Part shown: in pieces, positions 49,503 through 59,118 of the stretch
Layout: every line of letters starts with the position of its first letter
Numbering within the stretch: position 1 is the first letter of the stretch
Program-made: the position numbers and the translations under genes
Source: DASYKS01 sp031404815
GTDB taxonomy: Bacteria; Acidobacteriota; Thermoanaerobaculia; Multivoradales; UBA5704
Reading direction: 5' to 3'
Length of the DNA stretch: 64,000 nucleotides
Assembly: GCA_031404815.1 (NCBI GenBank)
Contig: JANNIH010000076.1
Location: 1-64,000 of the forward strand
The notes under the pieces: model-generated
The model's input: the letters and a program-made list of their open reading frames with translations, nothing else
Databases searched by the model: none
Told to the model about the DNA's origin: nothing

Positions 49503-51355
49503 AAACTCGGCTCCGAGTCCTGGCCGGTCTCGGGCTTCTCTGGGTGGCGGTGATCGCCGGACGGCTCTACTATCTTCAAGTCATCCGCCATCCCCACTAC
49601 GCCGCGCGGGCCGGTAACCAACAGCAGCGCGTGGTCGAGCTGGACGCCCCGCGCGGGACGATCTACGACGCCCGGGGGCGTGAGCTGGCGGTTTCGGTCG
49701 AGGTCGATTCGGTCTACGCCGTGCCGGCGGAGATCCGCGATCCGAAAGGGATGGCGCGCCGGCTCGCCAAGCTGGTCGATCGCGAACCGGCCAAGCTCGC
49801 CAAAATGCTTGCCGATCGTGGGCGCGATTTCGTCTGGATCCGGCGGAAGCTCGACCCGGATGCCGCCGGCCAGATCCGCGCCTTGAAGGTCGAGGGCCTT
49901 CATTTCGTCACCGAGAGCAAGCGCTACTACCCAATGCGCGAGCTGGCGTCCCAGGTGCTCGGGTTCGTCGGCACCGAGAGCCATGGCCTGGAGGGATTGG
50001 AGCAGCTGTACGACCGGACGGTGGCGGGCAAACCGGGGAGGAGGACCGTGCTTCGCGATGCGCGCAAGGGCACGGTCATGGATCCCGAGCTGTCGTTCAC
50101 CGATCCGGAGCCGGGGCGGGATCTCCACCTGTCGCTCGATGCGACCATTCAGCACATCGTCGAGCGCGAGCTGGCGCAGGCGGTCGACTTGCGGGGTGCG
50201 CGCAAAGGGATGGCCGTGCTGGTCGATCCGCGGACCGGTGGCGTGCTCGCGCTCGCGAGCTACCCGAGCTTCGATCCGAATCGCTACGGCGAGTCGTCCA
50301 AAGACCTCTGGCGAAACCGGGCGGTCACCGATTTCTACGAGCCGGGTTCGACGTTCAAGATCGTTACTGCCGCCGCCGCGCTCGAAAGCGGGCTGGTCCA
50401 CGCGAGCGATACCTTCGATTGCGGCATGGGCGGGATCACTCTCGCCGGAATCCGCATTCGCGATCACAAGCCGTTCGGCAATCTGACCTTTGAAGAGGCG
50501 ATCGCGAAGTCGAGCAACGTGGGGATGATCAAGACCGCCCTACTGCTCGGCGACGAGCGGCTGTTCGATATGGCGAGAGCGCTCGGCTTTGGCGAAAAGA
50601 GCGGTATCGACCTGCCCGGCGAAGCGTCGGGAATCCTCCATCCGCTCTCGTCCTGGCGCCGCTTTCCGCTCAGCAAAGCGTACGTCTCGTTCGGCCAGGG
50701 GGTCTCGGTGACGCCGCTTCAGCTCGCGATCGCCGCGGCGACGATCGCCAACGGTGGCAACCGCCTCCGGCCGTATGTCGTGGCGGCGACCGGCAGCGCG
50801 GGCGAGATCGATGCCCGACGCCCGGCCCCGCAACCGGTCCTGCGCGCGATGTCGGCGGCGACCGCCGCGGAGCTGTCGCGCCTGCTCGAGCGTGTGGTCA
50901 CCGACGGGACCGCCAAGTCGGCCGCGGTGGCCGGCTACAAGGTGGCCGGCAAGACCGGGACGGCGCAGATTCCGCTCCATGGCGGCTACGACCGCAACCG
51001 CTACGTGCCGAGCTTCGTCGGTTTCGCCCCAGGGGATCGGCCGCAGATCGTGGGGGTCGTCGCGATCGACGCTCCGCAGGGCTTCGAATACCACGGCGGT
51101 CAGGTGGCGGCGCCGGTGTTCGGCGCGATCGCTCGCCAGGTTCTGCTCTATCTCGGTGTCCGACCGGAGCGCGAACGCCCCGAGTGGCCCGATGCGGCTC
51201 CGGCACCGCGGCTGCTGACGGCCGAGGTGCCGACCGACCTGCCGGTCCCGCCAAACGCCCCAGCCGCTCCAAGCGCCCCGATCGCGCCCGCCCTGCGACC
51301 GGCGATCAGCATTACGCCCGCCGCTGCGCAGGGTGCTCCCGAAGGCGTGCGATGA
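49499..51355 (+). CDS. ftsI: Division-specific penicillin-binding protein FtsI (PBP3)
   Basis: A 618-residue class B transpeptidase. GTG at 49499 overlaps the ftsL stop. A single N-terminal helix is followed by the pedestal domain (RGTIYDARGRELAVSVE) and the transpeptidase: nucleophile motif GSTFK near residue 284, SSN near 341 and KTGTA near 485. It cross-links septal peptidoglycan with FtsW. The C-terminal 60 residues are Pro/Ala-rich (VPPNAPAAPSAPIAP) and not part of the family core. No PASTA domain is present. Confidence 0.95.
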   Translation: MKTRLRVLAGLGLLWVAVIAGRLYYLQVIRHPHYAARAGNQQQRVVELDAPRGTIYDARGRELAVSVEVDSVYAVPAEIRDPKGMARRLAKLVDREPAKLAKMLADRGRDFVWIRRKLDPDAAGQIRALKVEGLHFVTESKRYYPMRELASQVLGFVGTESHGLEGLEQLYDRTVAGKPGRRTVLRDARKGTVMDPELSFTDPEPGRDLHLSLDATIQHIVERELAQAVDLRGARKGMAVLVDPRTGGVLALASYPSFDPNRYGESSKDLWRNRAVTDFYEPGSTFKIVTAAAALESGLVHASDTFDCGMGGITLAGIRIRDHKPFGNLTFEEAIAKSSNVGMIKTALLLGDERLFDMARALGFGEKSGIDLPGEASGILHPLSSWRRFPLSKAYVSFGQGVSVTPLQLAIAAATIANGGNRLRPYVVAATGSAGEIDARRPAPQPVLRAMSAATAAELSRLLERVVTDGTAKSAAVAGYKVAGKTGTAQIPLHGGYDRNRYVPSFVGFAPGDRPQIVGVVAIDAPQGFEYHGGQVAAPVFGAIARQVLLYLGVRPERERPEWPDAAPAPRLLTAEVPTDLPVPPNAPAAPSAPIAPALRPAISITPAAAQGAPEGVR

Positions 51356-52863
51356 CCGCCCTGCCAATCTCGGAGCTGATCGCCGACCTGGGTCTGGCGG
51401 ATGGCGTTTCGCCCTCCGACGTCCAAGTCTCCGGCGTGACCCACGATTCGCGCGCGGTGATGCCGGGCGATCTCTTCGTCGCCTGGCCCGGCGGGCGATT
51501 CGACGGCCGGGCGTTCGTGCCCCAAGCGATGGCCCGCGGAGCGGTGGCGGTGCTCGCTCCGGGGGATCGGCCGCTCGGTTTTCCCGAGGGGATGCCGTGG
51601 ATCTCGGCGCCTGATCCGCGCGCGCTGCTCGGGCCTCTTTCCGCTCGGGTCTTCGCTCACCCGGACCGCGAAATGATCCTCGCCGGGGTGACCGGCACCA
51701 ACGGCAAATCGACCGTCGCAACACTTCTGGCCGCGATCTTCGAGCAGGCTGGGTTGCCGGCGGGCTTCATCGGCACGCTCGGCTATCGGCTGCGCGGCGA
51801 GAGCTTTCCCGGGGAACGGACGACGCCTGAGGCGAGCGATCTGTTTCGCACCCTGCGCTCGATGCGCGAGGCCGGTGCGGCGGCGGTCGCGATGGAGGTC
51901 TCCTCGCACGCGCTTGAGCAGGGCCGGGCCGACGGCGCGGCATTCGACCTCGCACTGTTCACCAACCTGTCGCGCGATCATCTCGATCTGCACGGCGATA
52001 TGGAGAGCTATTTCGGCGTCAAGCGGCGCCTGTTCGACCGCTTGAAGCCGGGCGGGCGGGCGGTCGTGAACCTCGATGATCCGTACGGCCAGAGGCTTGC
52101 GGCCGAGCTTCCCGAGGTGTGGACCTACAGCGTCCTCCATGCCGACGCGACCGTCTCGGTGCGCGCGGCGAAGCTCGATCGCCACGGTCTGGCCGCAACG
52201 ATCGTCGTCTCGGGCGACGCGCGCGAAGAGTTCGAGATCGCCTCGCCGTTGCTCGGCCGGTTCAACCTGTCGAACCTGGTCGCGGCGATCGCCGGTGCGC
52301 TGGCGCTTCGGTCGGTTGAGATTCCCCGCGCGGCGATCGTAGCCGCCGCCGCGGCGCAGCGGCCGATCTCCGGTCGGATGGAGCCGATCGAATGCGGCCA
52401 GCCGTTCGCCGCGATCGTCGACTATGCGCATACCGATGCGGCGCTGGCGGCCGCGATCGGCGCGGTGCGCGAGATCGCGCCCGGACGGACGATCGTCGTC
52501 TTCGGCTGCGGCGGCGACCGCGATCCGGGCAAACGCCCGGTGATGGGGCGGGTGGCAGGCGAGCTCGCCGACCTCGCGATCGCGACCTCGGACAACCCGC
52601 GGAGCGAAGATCCGCATGCGATTTTGGCCGCCGTCGAGGAAGGGCTGCGCTCGACCGGGCGCAACAACTATCTGCTGATCCCTGATCGCCGTGATGCCAT
52701 TCGCACCGCGATCGCCGCGGCGGAGGAGGGCTCTGCCGTGCTGGTCGCGGGCAAAGGGCACGAGCGAGACCAGACGGTCGGCGATCGCCGGTTGCCGTTT
52801 TCCGATCACGAAGAGATCGAGCGTTCCTTAGAGGAGAGATTCGGTGTACGGCTCCGCGGCTGA
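51352..52863 (+). CDS. murE: UDP-MurNAc-tripeptide ligase MurE, meso-Dap type
   Basis: A 503-residue Mur ligase. ATG at 51352 overlaps the ftsI stop. The ATP loop GVTGTNGKST is at about residues 113-122, EVSSHAL follows, and the amino acid recognition motif is DNPRSEDP near 413. The Arg of DNPR selects meso-diaminopimelate over lysine, so this species should make Gram-negative type A1gamma peptidoglycan. Confidence 0.96.
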   Translation: MTALPISELIADLGLADGVSPSDVQVSGVTHDSRAVMPGDLFVAWPGGRFDGRAFVPQAMARGAVAVLAPGDRPLGFPEGMPWISAPDPRALLGPLSARVFAHPDREMILAGVTGTNGKSTVATLLAAIFEQAGLPAGFIGTLGYRLRGESFPGERTTPEASDLFRTLRSMREAGAAAVAMEVSSHALEQGRADGAAFDLALFTNLSRDHLDLHGDMESYFGVKRRLFDRLKPGGRAVVNLDDPYGQRLAAELPEVWTYSVLHADATVSVRAAKLDRHGLAATIVVSGDAREEFEIASPLLGRFNLSNLVAAIAGALALRSVEIPRAAIVAAAAAQRPISGRMEPIECGQPFAAIVDYAHTDAALAAAIGAVREIAPGRTIVVFGCGGDRDPGKRPVMGRVAGELADLAIATSDNPRSEDPHAILAAVEEGLRSTGRNNYLLIPDRRDAIRTAIAAAEEGSAVLVAGKGHERDQTVGDRRLPFSDHEEIERSLEERFGVRLRG

Positions 52864-54322
52864 GGCCTCGCTCGCGATGGCCGGCCGGATGGTCGCGGGA
52901 GACCCGGCGACTCGGTTTGGCGGCGCCGCGATCGACTCGCGCGCAATCCGCGGGGGAGAGCTGTTTTTCGCTTTCCGTGGCAACCGAGAGGACGGTCGCG
53001 CGTTCGTGGGCGACGCCCTCGCGCGCGGCGCCGCCGGGGCGGTGGTCGAACGAGGGCCGGATGAGCAGGAGCGCGCGATCCCGCCGGGCGCCCACGGTTT
53101 TTTGATCGAGGTGCCGAACACCGGCGACGCGTTGGTGGCACTCGCCCGTTCGTTTCGACTCCGTGCGCCGGAGCAGTTGGTTGGCATCACCGGCTCGGCT
53201 GGCAAAACGACGACCAAGGAGCTGCTCGCCGCGATGCTCGCGCGCCGTTTCCGGGTCGCGCGCACCGCGGGAAACTTCAACAACCGGATTGGCTTGCCGA
53301 TCTCCCTGCTCAACGTCCCCGAAGACACCGAGTGGATGGTCGCCGAGATGGGCATGTCCTCGGCCGGCGAGCTGCGCGAGCTGTCGCAACTGGCGCGTCC
53401 GGACGTCGCGGTGTTCACGGTCGTTCGCCCGGTGCACCTCGAGTTCTTCGACTCCGTGCGCGCGATCGCGGAAGCCAAGTCCGAGCTGCTTGCCGGGCTC
53501 GCGAGCGAAGGATCGATCGTCGCCAACGCGGACGATCCGGAAGTGGTGCGGATCGCGCGAAGGCATCGGGACGAGCATGGGGGGCGCATCGTCTGGTACG
53601 GCCAGGGAGAGCCTGCGGCAGGGTTCGGACCCACCGATCGCCTCGATCTGCGGGCGGGTGAGGTCACCGCGCTTCTGACCGGAGTCGGCAGTCGGTTCGT
53701 CCTAGAGGTCCATGGGCGACGGATCGAAATACGCCTTGCGCTCCACGGTGCCTACAACGTCGAGAACTTCCTCGCCGCGGCGGCGGCCGCCTGGTCGATC
53801 GGCGTTCCGCTCGAAGAGATCGCCGAGGTTGCGGCCGAAATGCCCGGCGTTGCCGGCCGTGGCGAGGTCCATCGCTTGCACCTGACTGCGGGTGGAGTCG
53901 CGATGCTGGTCGACGATTCCTACAACGCGAACCCGGATGCGGTGAGCAAGGCGCTCGCCGGGGCCGCAGCTCTGCGGCCGGCCGGGCGTTCCACGGGTCG
54001 CCGGGTGGCGATCCTCGGCGACATGTTGGAACTCGGTCCCGAGGCGGCGGAGTTCCATCGCGCAGCAGGAGCGCGCGCGGCTGCCTTGGGTTTCTCTCCG
54101 GTCGTGGGGGTCGGCGACCTGGCGCGCCATCTCGTGGCCGGTGCGGCGGAAGGTGGCGCCGAAGCGATCCATCAACCGGATGCGGCGACCGCGGCGGAGT
54201 GGGCGGCGGGGCACCTCTTGCCGGGAGATGTGGTGCTGGTCAAGGGTTCGCGCGGCATTCGGCTCGACCGGGTGGTGGCACGGTTGCTCGGCGTCGCGGT
54301 GGGTGGAGAGGGAAGGGCCTGA
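52844..54322 (+). CDS. murF: UDP-MurNAc-pentapeptide synthetase MurF
   Basis: A 492-residue Mur ligase with GTG start at 52844 (GAGGAG upstream) and a 20-bp overlap with murE. The ATP loop GITGSAGKTTTKE is at about residue 113, GNFNNRIGLP near 147, DDSYNANPDA near 363 and VLVKGSRGIRLD near the end. It adds D-Ala-D-Ala to UDP-MurNAc-tripeptide. Confidence 0.96.
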   Translation: MYGSAAEASLAMAGRMVAGDPATRFGGAAIDSRAIRGGELFFAFRGNREDGRAFVGDALARGAAGAVVERGPDEQERAIPPGAHGFLIEVPNTGDALVALARSFRLRAPEQLVGITGSAGKTTTKELLAAMLARRFRVARTAGNFNNRIGLPISLLNVPEDTEWMVAEMGMSSAGELRELSQLARPDVAVFTVVRPVHLEFFDSVRAIAEAKSELLAGLASEGSIVANADDPEVVRIARRHRDEHGGRIVWYGQGEPAAGFGPTDRLDLRAGEVTALLTGVGSRFVLEVHGRRIEIRLALHGAYNVENFLAAAAAAWSIGVPLEEIAEVAAEMPGVAGRGEVHRLHLTAGGVAMLVDDSYNANPDAVSKALAGAAALRPAGRSTGRRVAILGDMLELGPEAAEFHRAAGARAAALGFSPVVGVGDLARHLVAGAAEGGAEAIHQPDAATAAEWAAGHLLPGDVVLVKGSRGIRLDRVVARLLGVAVGGEGRA

Positions 54323-55398
54323 TGCTCTACGAGCTGCTCTATCCGCTCCACGAGCGGTTCGCGATCTTCAATGTCTTCCGGTACATCACGTTCCGGGCGG
54401 CGGCGGCGATCGTCACGGCGCTTTTGCTGTCCTGGCTGCTCGGCCCCTGGTTCATCCGCACCCTGCGGCGTCTGTCGGTCGGCCAGAACATCCGCGAGCT
54501 CGGGCCGCAGGCGCACCAGGTCAAAGCGGGCACGCCGACCATGGGCGGACTGCTGATTCTGTTCGCGCTGATCGTCCCGACTCTGCTCTGGGGCAACCTG
54601 CGCAACATGTACCTCTGGCTCGCGATGGGGGTAACCGTCGCTTTCGGTGCGATCGGCTTCGTCGACGACTATCTGAAGGTGAGGAAGCGGCGCAATCTCG
54701 GCCTCACCGCGCGCGCCAAGTTTCTTCTTCAGACCGTCGCGGCGCTCGCGCTCGGCTTGGTCCTATGGGCACTGCCGGAGTTCGATTCGACCTTGGCACT
54801 CCCGTTCTTCAAGCGCCTGGTCCTGCCGCTCGGGCTCGCCTACATCCCGTTCGTGGTTCTGGTTCTGGTCGGCGCCTCGAACGCGGTCAACCTGACCGAT
54901 GGTTTAGATGGCCTCGCGATCGGCGCCACCACGGTCGCCGCCGGAACCTACGCCGTGTTCACCTACGTCGGTGGCAACCGGGTGATTGCCAACTACCTAC
55001 AGATCTCCTACGTGCCAGGGGTCGGTGAAGTGGCGGTGTTCTGTTCCGCCCTGGTCGGCGCCGGACTCGGGTTCCTCTGGTTCAACTCTCACCCGGCCGA
55101 AGTCTTCATGGGGGATGTCGGCTCGCTCTCGCTCGGCGCTGCGATCGGAAGCGTCGCCGTGCTCGCCAAGCAAGAGATCCTGCTCGTGGTGGTCGGCGGC
55201 GTTTTCGTGATCGAAGCGCTGTCGGTGATCATCCAGGTGGCCTCGTTCAAGCTGCGCGGAAAAAGAGTGTTTCGCATGGCGCCCCTCCACCACCACTTCG
55301 AGCTGTCGGGTTGGGCCGAGCCGAAGGTGATCGTGAGGTTTTGGATCCTCTCGATCCTGTTCGCCCTCCTCTCTCTCTCGACGCTGAAACTGCGATGA
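54322..55398 (+). CDS. mraY: Phospho-MurNAc-pentapeptide translocase MraY
   Basis: A 358-residue polytopic enzyme with ten predicted helices. ATG at 54322 overlaps the murF stop (TGATG). GTPTMGGLLIL, GFVDDYLKVRK, NAVNLTDGLDGLA and APLHHHFELSGW include the catalytic Asp and the His triad. It makes lipid I at the inner membrane. Confidence 0.97.
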   Translation: MLYELLYPLHERFAIFNVFRYITFRAAAAIVTALLLSWLLGPWFIRTLRRLSVGQNIRELGPQAHQVKAGTPTMGGLLILFALIVPTLLWGNLRNMYLWLAMGVTVAFGAIGFVDDYLKVRKRRNLGLTARAKFLLQTVAALALGLVLWALPEFDSTLALPFFKRLVLPLGLAYIPFVVLVLVGASNAVNLTDGLDGLAIGATTVAAGTYAVFTYVGGNRVIANYLQISYVPGVGEVAVFCSALVGAGLGFLWFNSHPAEVFMGDVGSLSLGAAIGSVAVLAKQEILLVVVGGVFVIEALSVIIQVASFKLRGKRVFRMAPLHHHFELSGWAEPKVIVRFWILSILFALLSLSTLKLR

Positions 55399-56894
55399 AC
55401 GCGCCCGGCATGGAAACGATCCTCGGATCGACGCCTACCCCTTGGGGCACCGGCCGCTTCGCGCGGGTCCTGATCTATGGGCTCAAACTCTCAGGGCTCG
55501 CGGCCGCGCGCTACCTGCGCGCGCAGGGTGTCGCCGTGGTCGGCGTCGATCGCAAGCGCGCCGAAGAGCTAGACCTCGGTGCGTTGGCCGACGATCCCGG
55601 CGTCCTGTTGCACTTGGGTGTCGAGCCGACCGATTTTTCGACCCTCCCTTCGGATCTCGACGCGGTCGTCGTCTCGCCCGGCGTGCCGATGAATCAGCCG
55701 CTGCTCGTTGCGGCGCGGGCGCTCGGCCTGCCGGTGCTCGCCGAGGTCGAACTGGCGTTTCCTGCGCTCGAAGCGGAAGGCGCGAGCCTTGCAGCGATCA
55801 CCGGCAGCAACGGCAAGAGCACGGTCACCGAGATGCTCGGGGCGATCCTCCGCGCCGCGGGGCGCCGGGTCGAGGTCTGCGGCAACATCGGCACGCCGAT
55901 CTGCGATCGGATCGGTGCGGGAACCGGGGATCACCCACCCCCGGGCCGAGCCTTCGTGGTCGAGTTGTCGAGCTTCCAGATCGAAGGGGTCGATCGCTTT
56001 CGACCGGACGCCGCCGCGTTGCTCAACATCTCGGAAGATCACCTCGATCGCTACCCGAGCCTGAAGGCCTACGCCGATGCGAAAAAGGCGCTGTTCAAGC
56101 GTATGCGGCCGGAGGGGATCGCGGTGTTGAACGCCGACGACCCACTGACACTCTCGGTCGCGACCGCGGCGCGTCGCCGCTTGTTCTCACGCTTGAGCCC
56201 GGTGGCCGACGGCTGCCACCTCAAGGACGGTTGGGTGATCGAGGTCGAGCCGGATGGCTCGGAGACGGGTCGGCGAACGCCCCTGTTCGCCGCTGCCGAC
56301 CTGCCGCTCGCGGGGGTGCAAAACGTTGAGAACGCGATGGCCGCCGCCCTGCTTGGCCGCGCGCTCGGCGCCGGTGCCGCGGCGATTCGCGCGGCGTTGC
56401 TCTCCTTCCGCGGCCTCCCGCACCGGTTGGAGCGGATCGCCGAGCATGCGGGCGTCACCTGGTACGACGACTCGAAGGGGACCAACCCGGCGGCGACGAT
56501 CAAGTCGATCGAAGGGTTCGCCGATGGCATCGTCCACCTGATCCTCGGCGGCCGGAACAAGGGCGCCGACTTGAGCCTGCTCGCACCTTGGGTACGGGCC
56601 AAGGCGAGACGGGTCTATCTGATCGGTGAGGCGGCCGACGACTTCGCCCGTGTGCTGGCTGGAACCGCGCCGCTGGAGAAGCCGGGGACGCTTGAGTGCG
56701 CCGTCGAAGCCGCGAGCCGACACGCACAGCCCGGTGAGGTCGTGGTGCTCTCACCGGCCTGTGCGAGCTTCGATCAGTTCCGCAGCTTCGTGCACCGGGG
56801 TCAGGTCTTTCAAGAGCTGGTGCGCGCCCTGGTTGCCACCAGGGCCGTCGAGCCCGGCGCCGTCGAGGCGTCCACCCTCAAGGGAGCGGTCTGA
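55395..56894 (+). CDS. murD: UDP-MurNAc-L-alanine:D-glutamate ligase MurD
   Basis: A 499-residue Mur ligase. ATG at 55395 overlaps the mraY stop. The N-terminal domain has VLIYGLKLSGLAAARYL, the ATP loop is ITGSNGKSTVTEM near residue 136, ELSSFQIEGVDRF and NISEDHLDRY follow, and DDSKGTNPAATIKSIE near 357 is MurD-specific. It adds D-glutamate. Confidence 0.95.
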   Translation: MNAPGMETILGSTPTPWGTGRFARVLIYGLKLSGLAAARYLRAQGVAVVGVDRKRAEELDLGALADDPGVLLHLGVEPTDFSTLPSDLDAVVVSPGVPMNQPLLVAARALGLPVLAEVELAFPALEAEGASLAAITGSNGKSTVTEMLGAILRAAGRRVEVCGNIGTPICDRIGAGTGDHPPPGRAFVVELSSFQIEGVDRFRPDAAALLNISEDHLDRYPSLKAYADAKKALFKRMRPEGIAVLNADDPLTLSVATAARRRLFSRLSPVADGCHLKDGWVIEVEPDGSETGRRTPLFAAADLPLAGVQNVENAMAAALLGRALGAGAAAIRAALLSFRGLPHRLERIAEHAGVTWYDDSKGTNPAATIKSIEGFADGIVHLILGGRNKGADLSLLAPWVRAKARRVYLIGEAADDFARVLAGTAPLEKPGTLECAVEAASRHAQPGEVVVLSPACASFDQFRSFVHRGQVFQELVRALVATRAVEPGAVEASTLKGAV

Positions 56895-57979
56895 TGGCGA
56901 AGAAACTCGCCTTCGACAAGCTGCTTTTCGTGGCGGTCGCCCTGCTGGCGGGCTTCGGCCTGGTCATGGTCTATTCGGCAAGCGCTGCGCTTGCGCGCGA
57001 CCGCAGCGCGGGGTTCAATCCGTTCCTGCTCAAGCAGTCGATCGCGGGGCTGATCGGCCTGGCCGCGATGGCCGTCGTCATGCACATCGACTATCGCGTG
57101 CTCCGCCGGGTCGAAGTGGTCTACGGACTGCTCGCGAGCATCACCCTGCTGCTCGTCGCCGTCCTGTTCTCCGGTCATCTGAACGGCACGCAGCGCTGGT
57201 TCTTTCTCGGCTCGATCTCGATCCAGCCGTCGGAGCTCGCGAAGCTCGCGTTGATCCCTTTTGTGGCGTATCAGATCTCGCGGAAGTTGGACCGGGTCAA
57301 TCAGCTCGACCTCCTGCTGCCAATCGTGCTCGGTTGCGGCTTGGTCTGTGGATTGATCCTAATCCAACCCGACTTCGGCACCGCCGTCCTGCTCGGCTCC
57401 ACGGTCTTCCTTCTGCTCTTCCTCGCCGGACTTTCGTGGCGTTTCGTGGTCGCCGGCTTCGCGGTCGCGGTGCCGCTGCTCTACGCCTTGGTGATCGCGG
57501 TGCCCTATCGGCGCGAGCGTTTCTTCGCTTTCCTCGACCCCGAGCGCGATCCACTGGGCTCCGGCTTCCAGGCGCTCCAGTCGCTGATCGCGATCGGTTC
57601 GGGCGGCGCGTTTGGGCTCGGCGCGGGGCAGAGCCTGCAGAAGCTCTGGTTCTTGCCCCATCCGGAGTCGGACTTCGTCTATGCGATCGTCTGCGAAGAG
57701 CTGGGAATTTTCGGCGCCCTGGTCGTGGTCGGTCTGTTCGGTGTGGTCGCTTGGCGTGGCTACCTCGCGGGCGCCAAGGCGCCGGACAATTTCGGCCGCT
57801 ATCTGGCGTGGGGGTTCACCATCATCCTGGTACTCCAGGCGCTGCTCAACATCAGCGTCGCGCTCGCGCTCCTGCCGACCAAGGGTATACCGCTCCCGTT
57901 CATCTCGTACGGCGGCTCGTCGCTGGTGGTCACGATGACCGCCTGTGGCGTGCTCCTCAACCTGTCCCAACACGGATGA
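56894..57979 (+). CDS. ftsW: Peptidoglycan glycosyltransferase FtsW
   Basis: A 361-residue SEDS protein with ten predicted helices. ATG at 56894 overlaps the murD stop. GFGLVMVYSAS, IQPSELAKLALI, IQPDFGTAVLL, FLPHPESDFVYAIVCEELG and PLPFISYGGSSL are SEDS hallmarks; the Asp in PESDF is catalytic. It polymerises septal glycan with FtsI. Position within dcw favours FtsW over RodA. Confidence 0.96.
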   Translation: MAKKLAFDKLLFVAVALLAGFGLVMVYSASAALARDRSAGFNPFLLKQSIAGLIGLAAMAVVMHIDYRVLRRVEVVYGLLASITLLLVAVLFSGHLNGTQRWFFLGSISIQPSELAKLALIPFVAYQISRKLDRVNQLDLLLPIVLGCGLVCGLILIQPDFGTAVLLGSTVFLLLFLAGLSWRFVVAGFAVAVPLLYALVIAVPYRRERFFAFLDPERDPLGSGFQALQSLIAIGSGGAFGLGAGQSLQKLWFLPHPESDFVYAIVCEELGIFGALVVVGLFGVVAWRGYLAGAKAPDNFGRYLAWGFTIILVLQALLNISVALALLPTKGIPLPFISYGGSSLVVTMTACGVLLNLSQHG

Positions 57980-59118
57980 ACGCCAACACGGAATCTACGG
58001 CGCCGCGCCGACGCCACGCCCTGCTCGCCGGTGGCGGCACGGGCGGGCATGTATTCCCGGCGATCGCGGTCGGCCGGGAACTCATCGCGCGCGGCTGGAC
58101 GATCAGCTACGCCGGCTCTGCCGCGGGGCTCGAAGCGCGCCTCGTGCCGCAAGAGGGGTGGCCGTTCTACCCCCTGCCGGCTCGGCCGTTCCTCGGGCGG
58201 GGATTCTCCGCCAAGCTCGGCGCGCTCGCCACGTTGATCCGTAGCAGCGTCGCCGCGCGCGGCCTGGTCCGGCGGCTCGATGTCGACGCCGTGCTCGGTA
58301 CCGGTGGCTATGCTTCGGCGCCCGCGGTGATCGGCTCCCGGCTGGCCGGTCGGCCGATCCTGCTGCTCGAACTCAACGCCCGCGCCGGTGTCGCCAACCG
58401 CATGCTCTCGCGCTGCGCCACCCGTGCGGCGGTCGCGTTCGAAGAGACTCGGCCCGACCTCGCCTGCCCTTCGACGGTGACCGGCGTGCCGGTGCGCGCG
58501 GCGTTCTTTTCCGGCTCGGCGGAGCTGCCGGGCGGCCCGCCGCGGCTGCTCGTGCTCGGCGGCAGCCAGGGCGCGCGGCAGATCAATCGTGCGCTGCCCG
58601 AAGCGGCGCGCCGGCTGCTGGCCGAGATTCCGGACCTCGTGATCCGTCACCAGGCCGGCGGAAAGAACGTCGAGGAGACGTTGGCGGCCTACCGCTCGAC
58701 GGGATTGGCCGAGTCGGTGCTCGCCGCCCGGATCGAGGTGGTTCCGTTCGTCGAGGACGTCGCCGCGGCCCTCGCTCAATCGCATCTGATCGTCTCTCGC
58801 GCCGGAGCGGTGACGGTCGCCGAAATCTGCGCCGCAGGACGTCCGGCGCTGTTCTTGCCGCTCACCATTGCCAAGGGGCACCAGATCGAAAACGCCCGCC
58901 TGCTCGAACGGGCGGGAGCTGCAGAGGTATTGGTCGAAGGGGGCGCGCCGATCGCGGATCGTCTGGCCGCGATGCTGATCGATCTGTTGGCGGATCGCGC
59001 CGGGCTCGCGCGCCGCGCCGCGGTGGCGCGCGCGCTCGCCAAGCCAGGTGCCGTGGCCGCGATCGCCGACGAGCTGGAAGCGGTGGCGCGGGTCGCCCGG
59101 CCGGGAGGGGCGCGATGA
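57976..59118 (+). CDS. murG: UDP-GlcNAc:lipid I GlcNAc transferase MurG
   Basis: A 380-residue GT28 enzyme from the ATG at 57976, overlapping the ftsW stop (ATGA). LLAGGGTGGHVFPAIAVG, LGTGGYASAP, LVLGGSQGARQIN and SRAGAVTVAEICAAGRPALFLP are MurG motifs. It makes lipid II on the inner face of the membrane. Confidence 0.96.
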   Translation: MNANTESTAPRRRHALLAGGGTGGHVFPAIAVGRELIARGWTISYAGSAAGLEARLVPQEGWPFYPLPARPFLGRGFSAKLGALATLIRSSVAARGLVRRLDVDAVLGTGGYASAPAVIGSRLAGRPILLLELNARAGVANRMLSRCATRAAVAFEETRPDLACPSTVTGVPVRAAFFSGSAELPGGPPRLLVLGGSQGARQINRALPEAARRLLAEIPDLVIRHQAGGKNVEETLAAYRSTGLAESVLAARIEVVPFVEDVAAALAQSHLIVSRAGAVTVAEICAAGRPALFLPLTIAKGHQIENARLLERAGAAEVLVEGGAPIADRLAAMLIDLLADRAGLARRAAVARALAKPGAVAAIADELEAVARVARPGGAR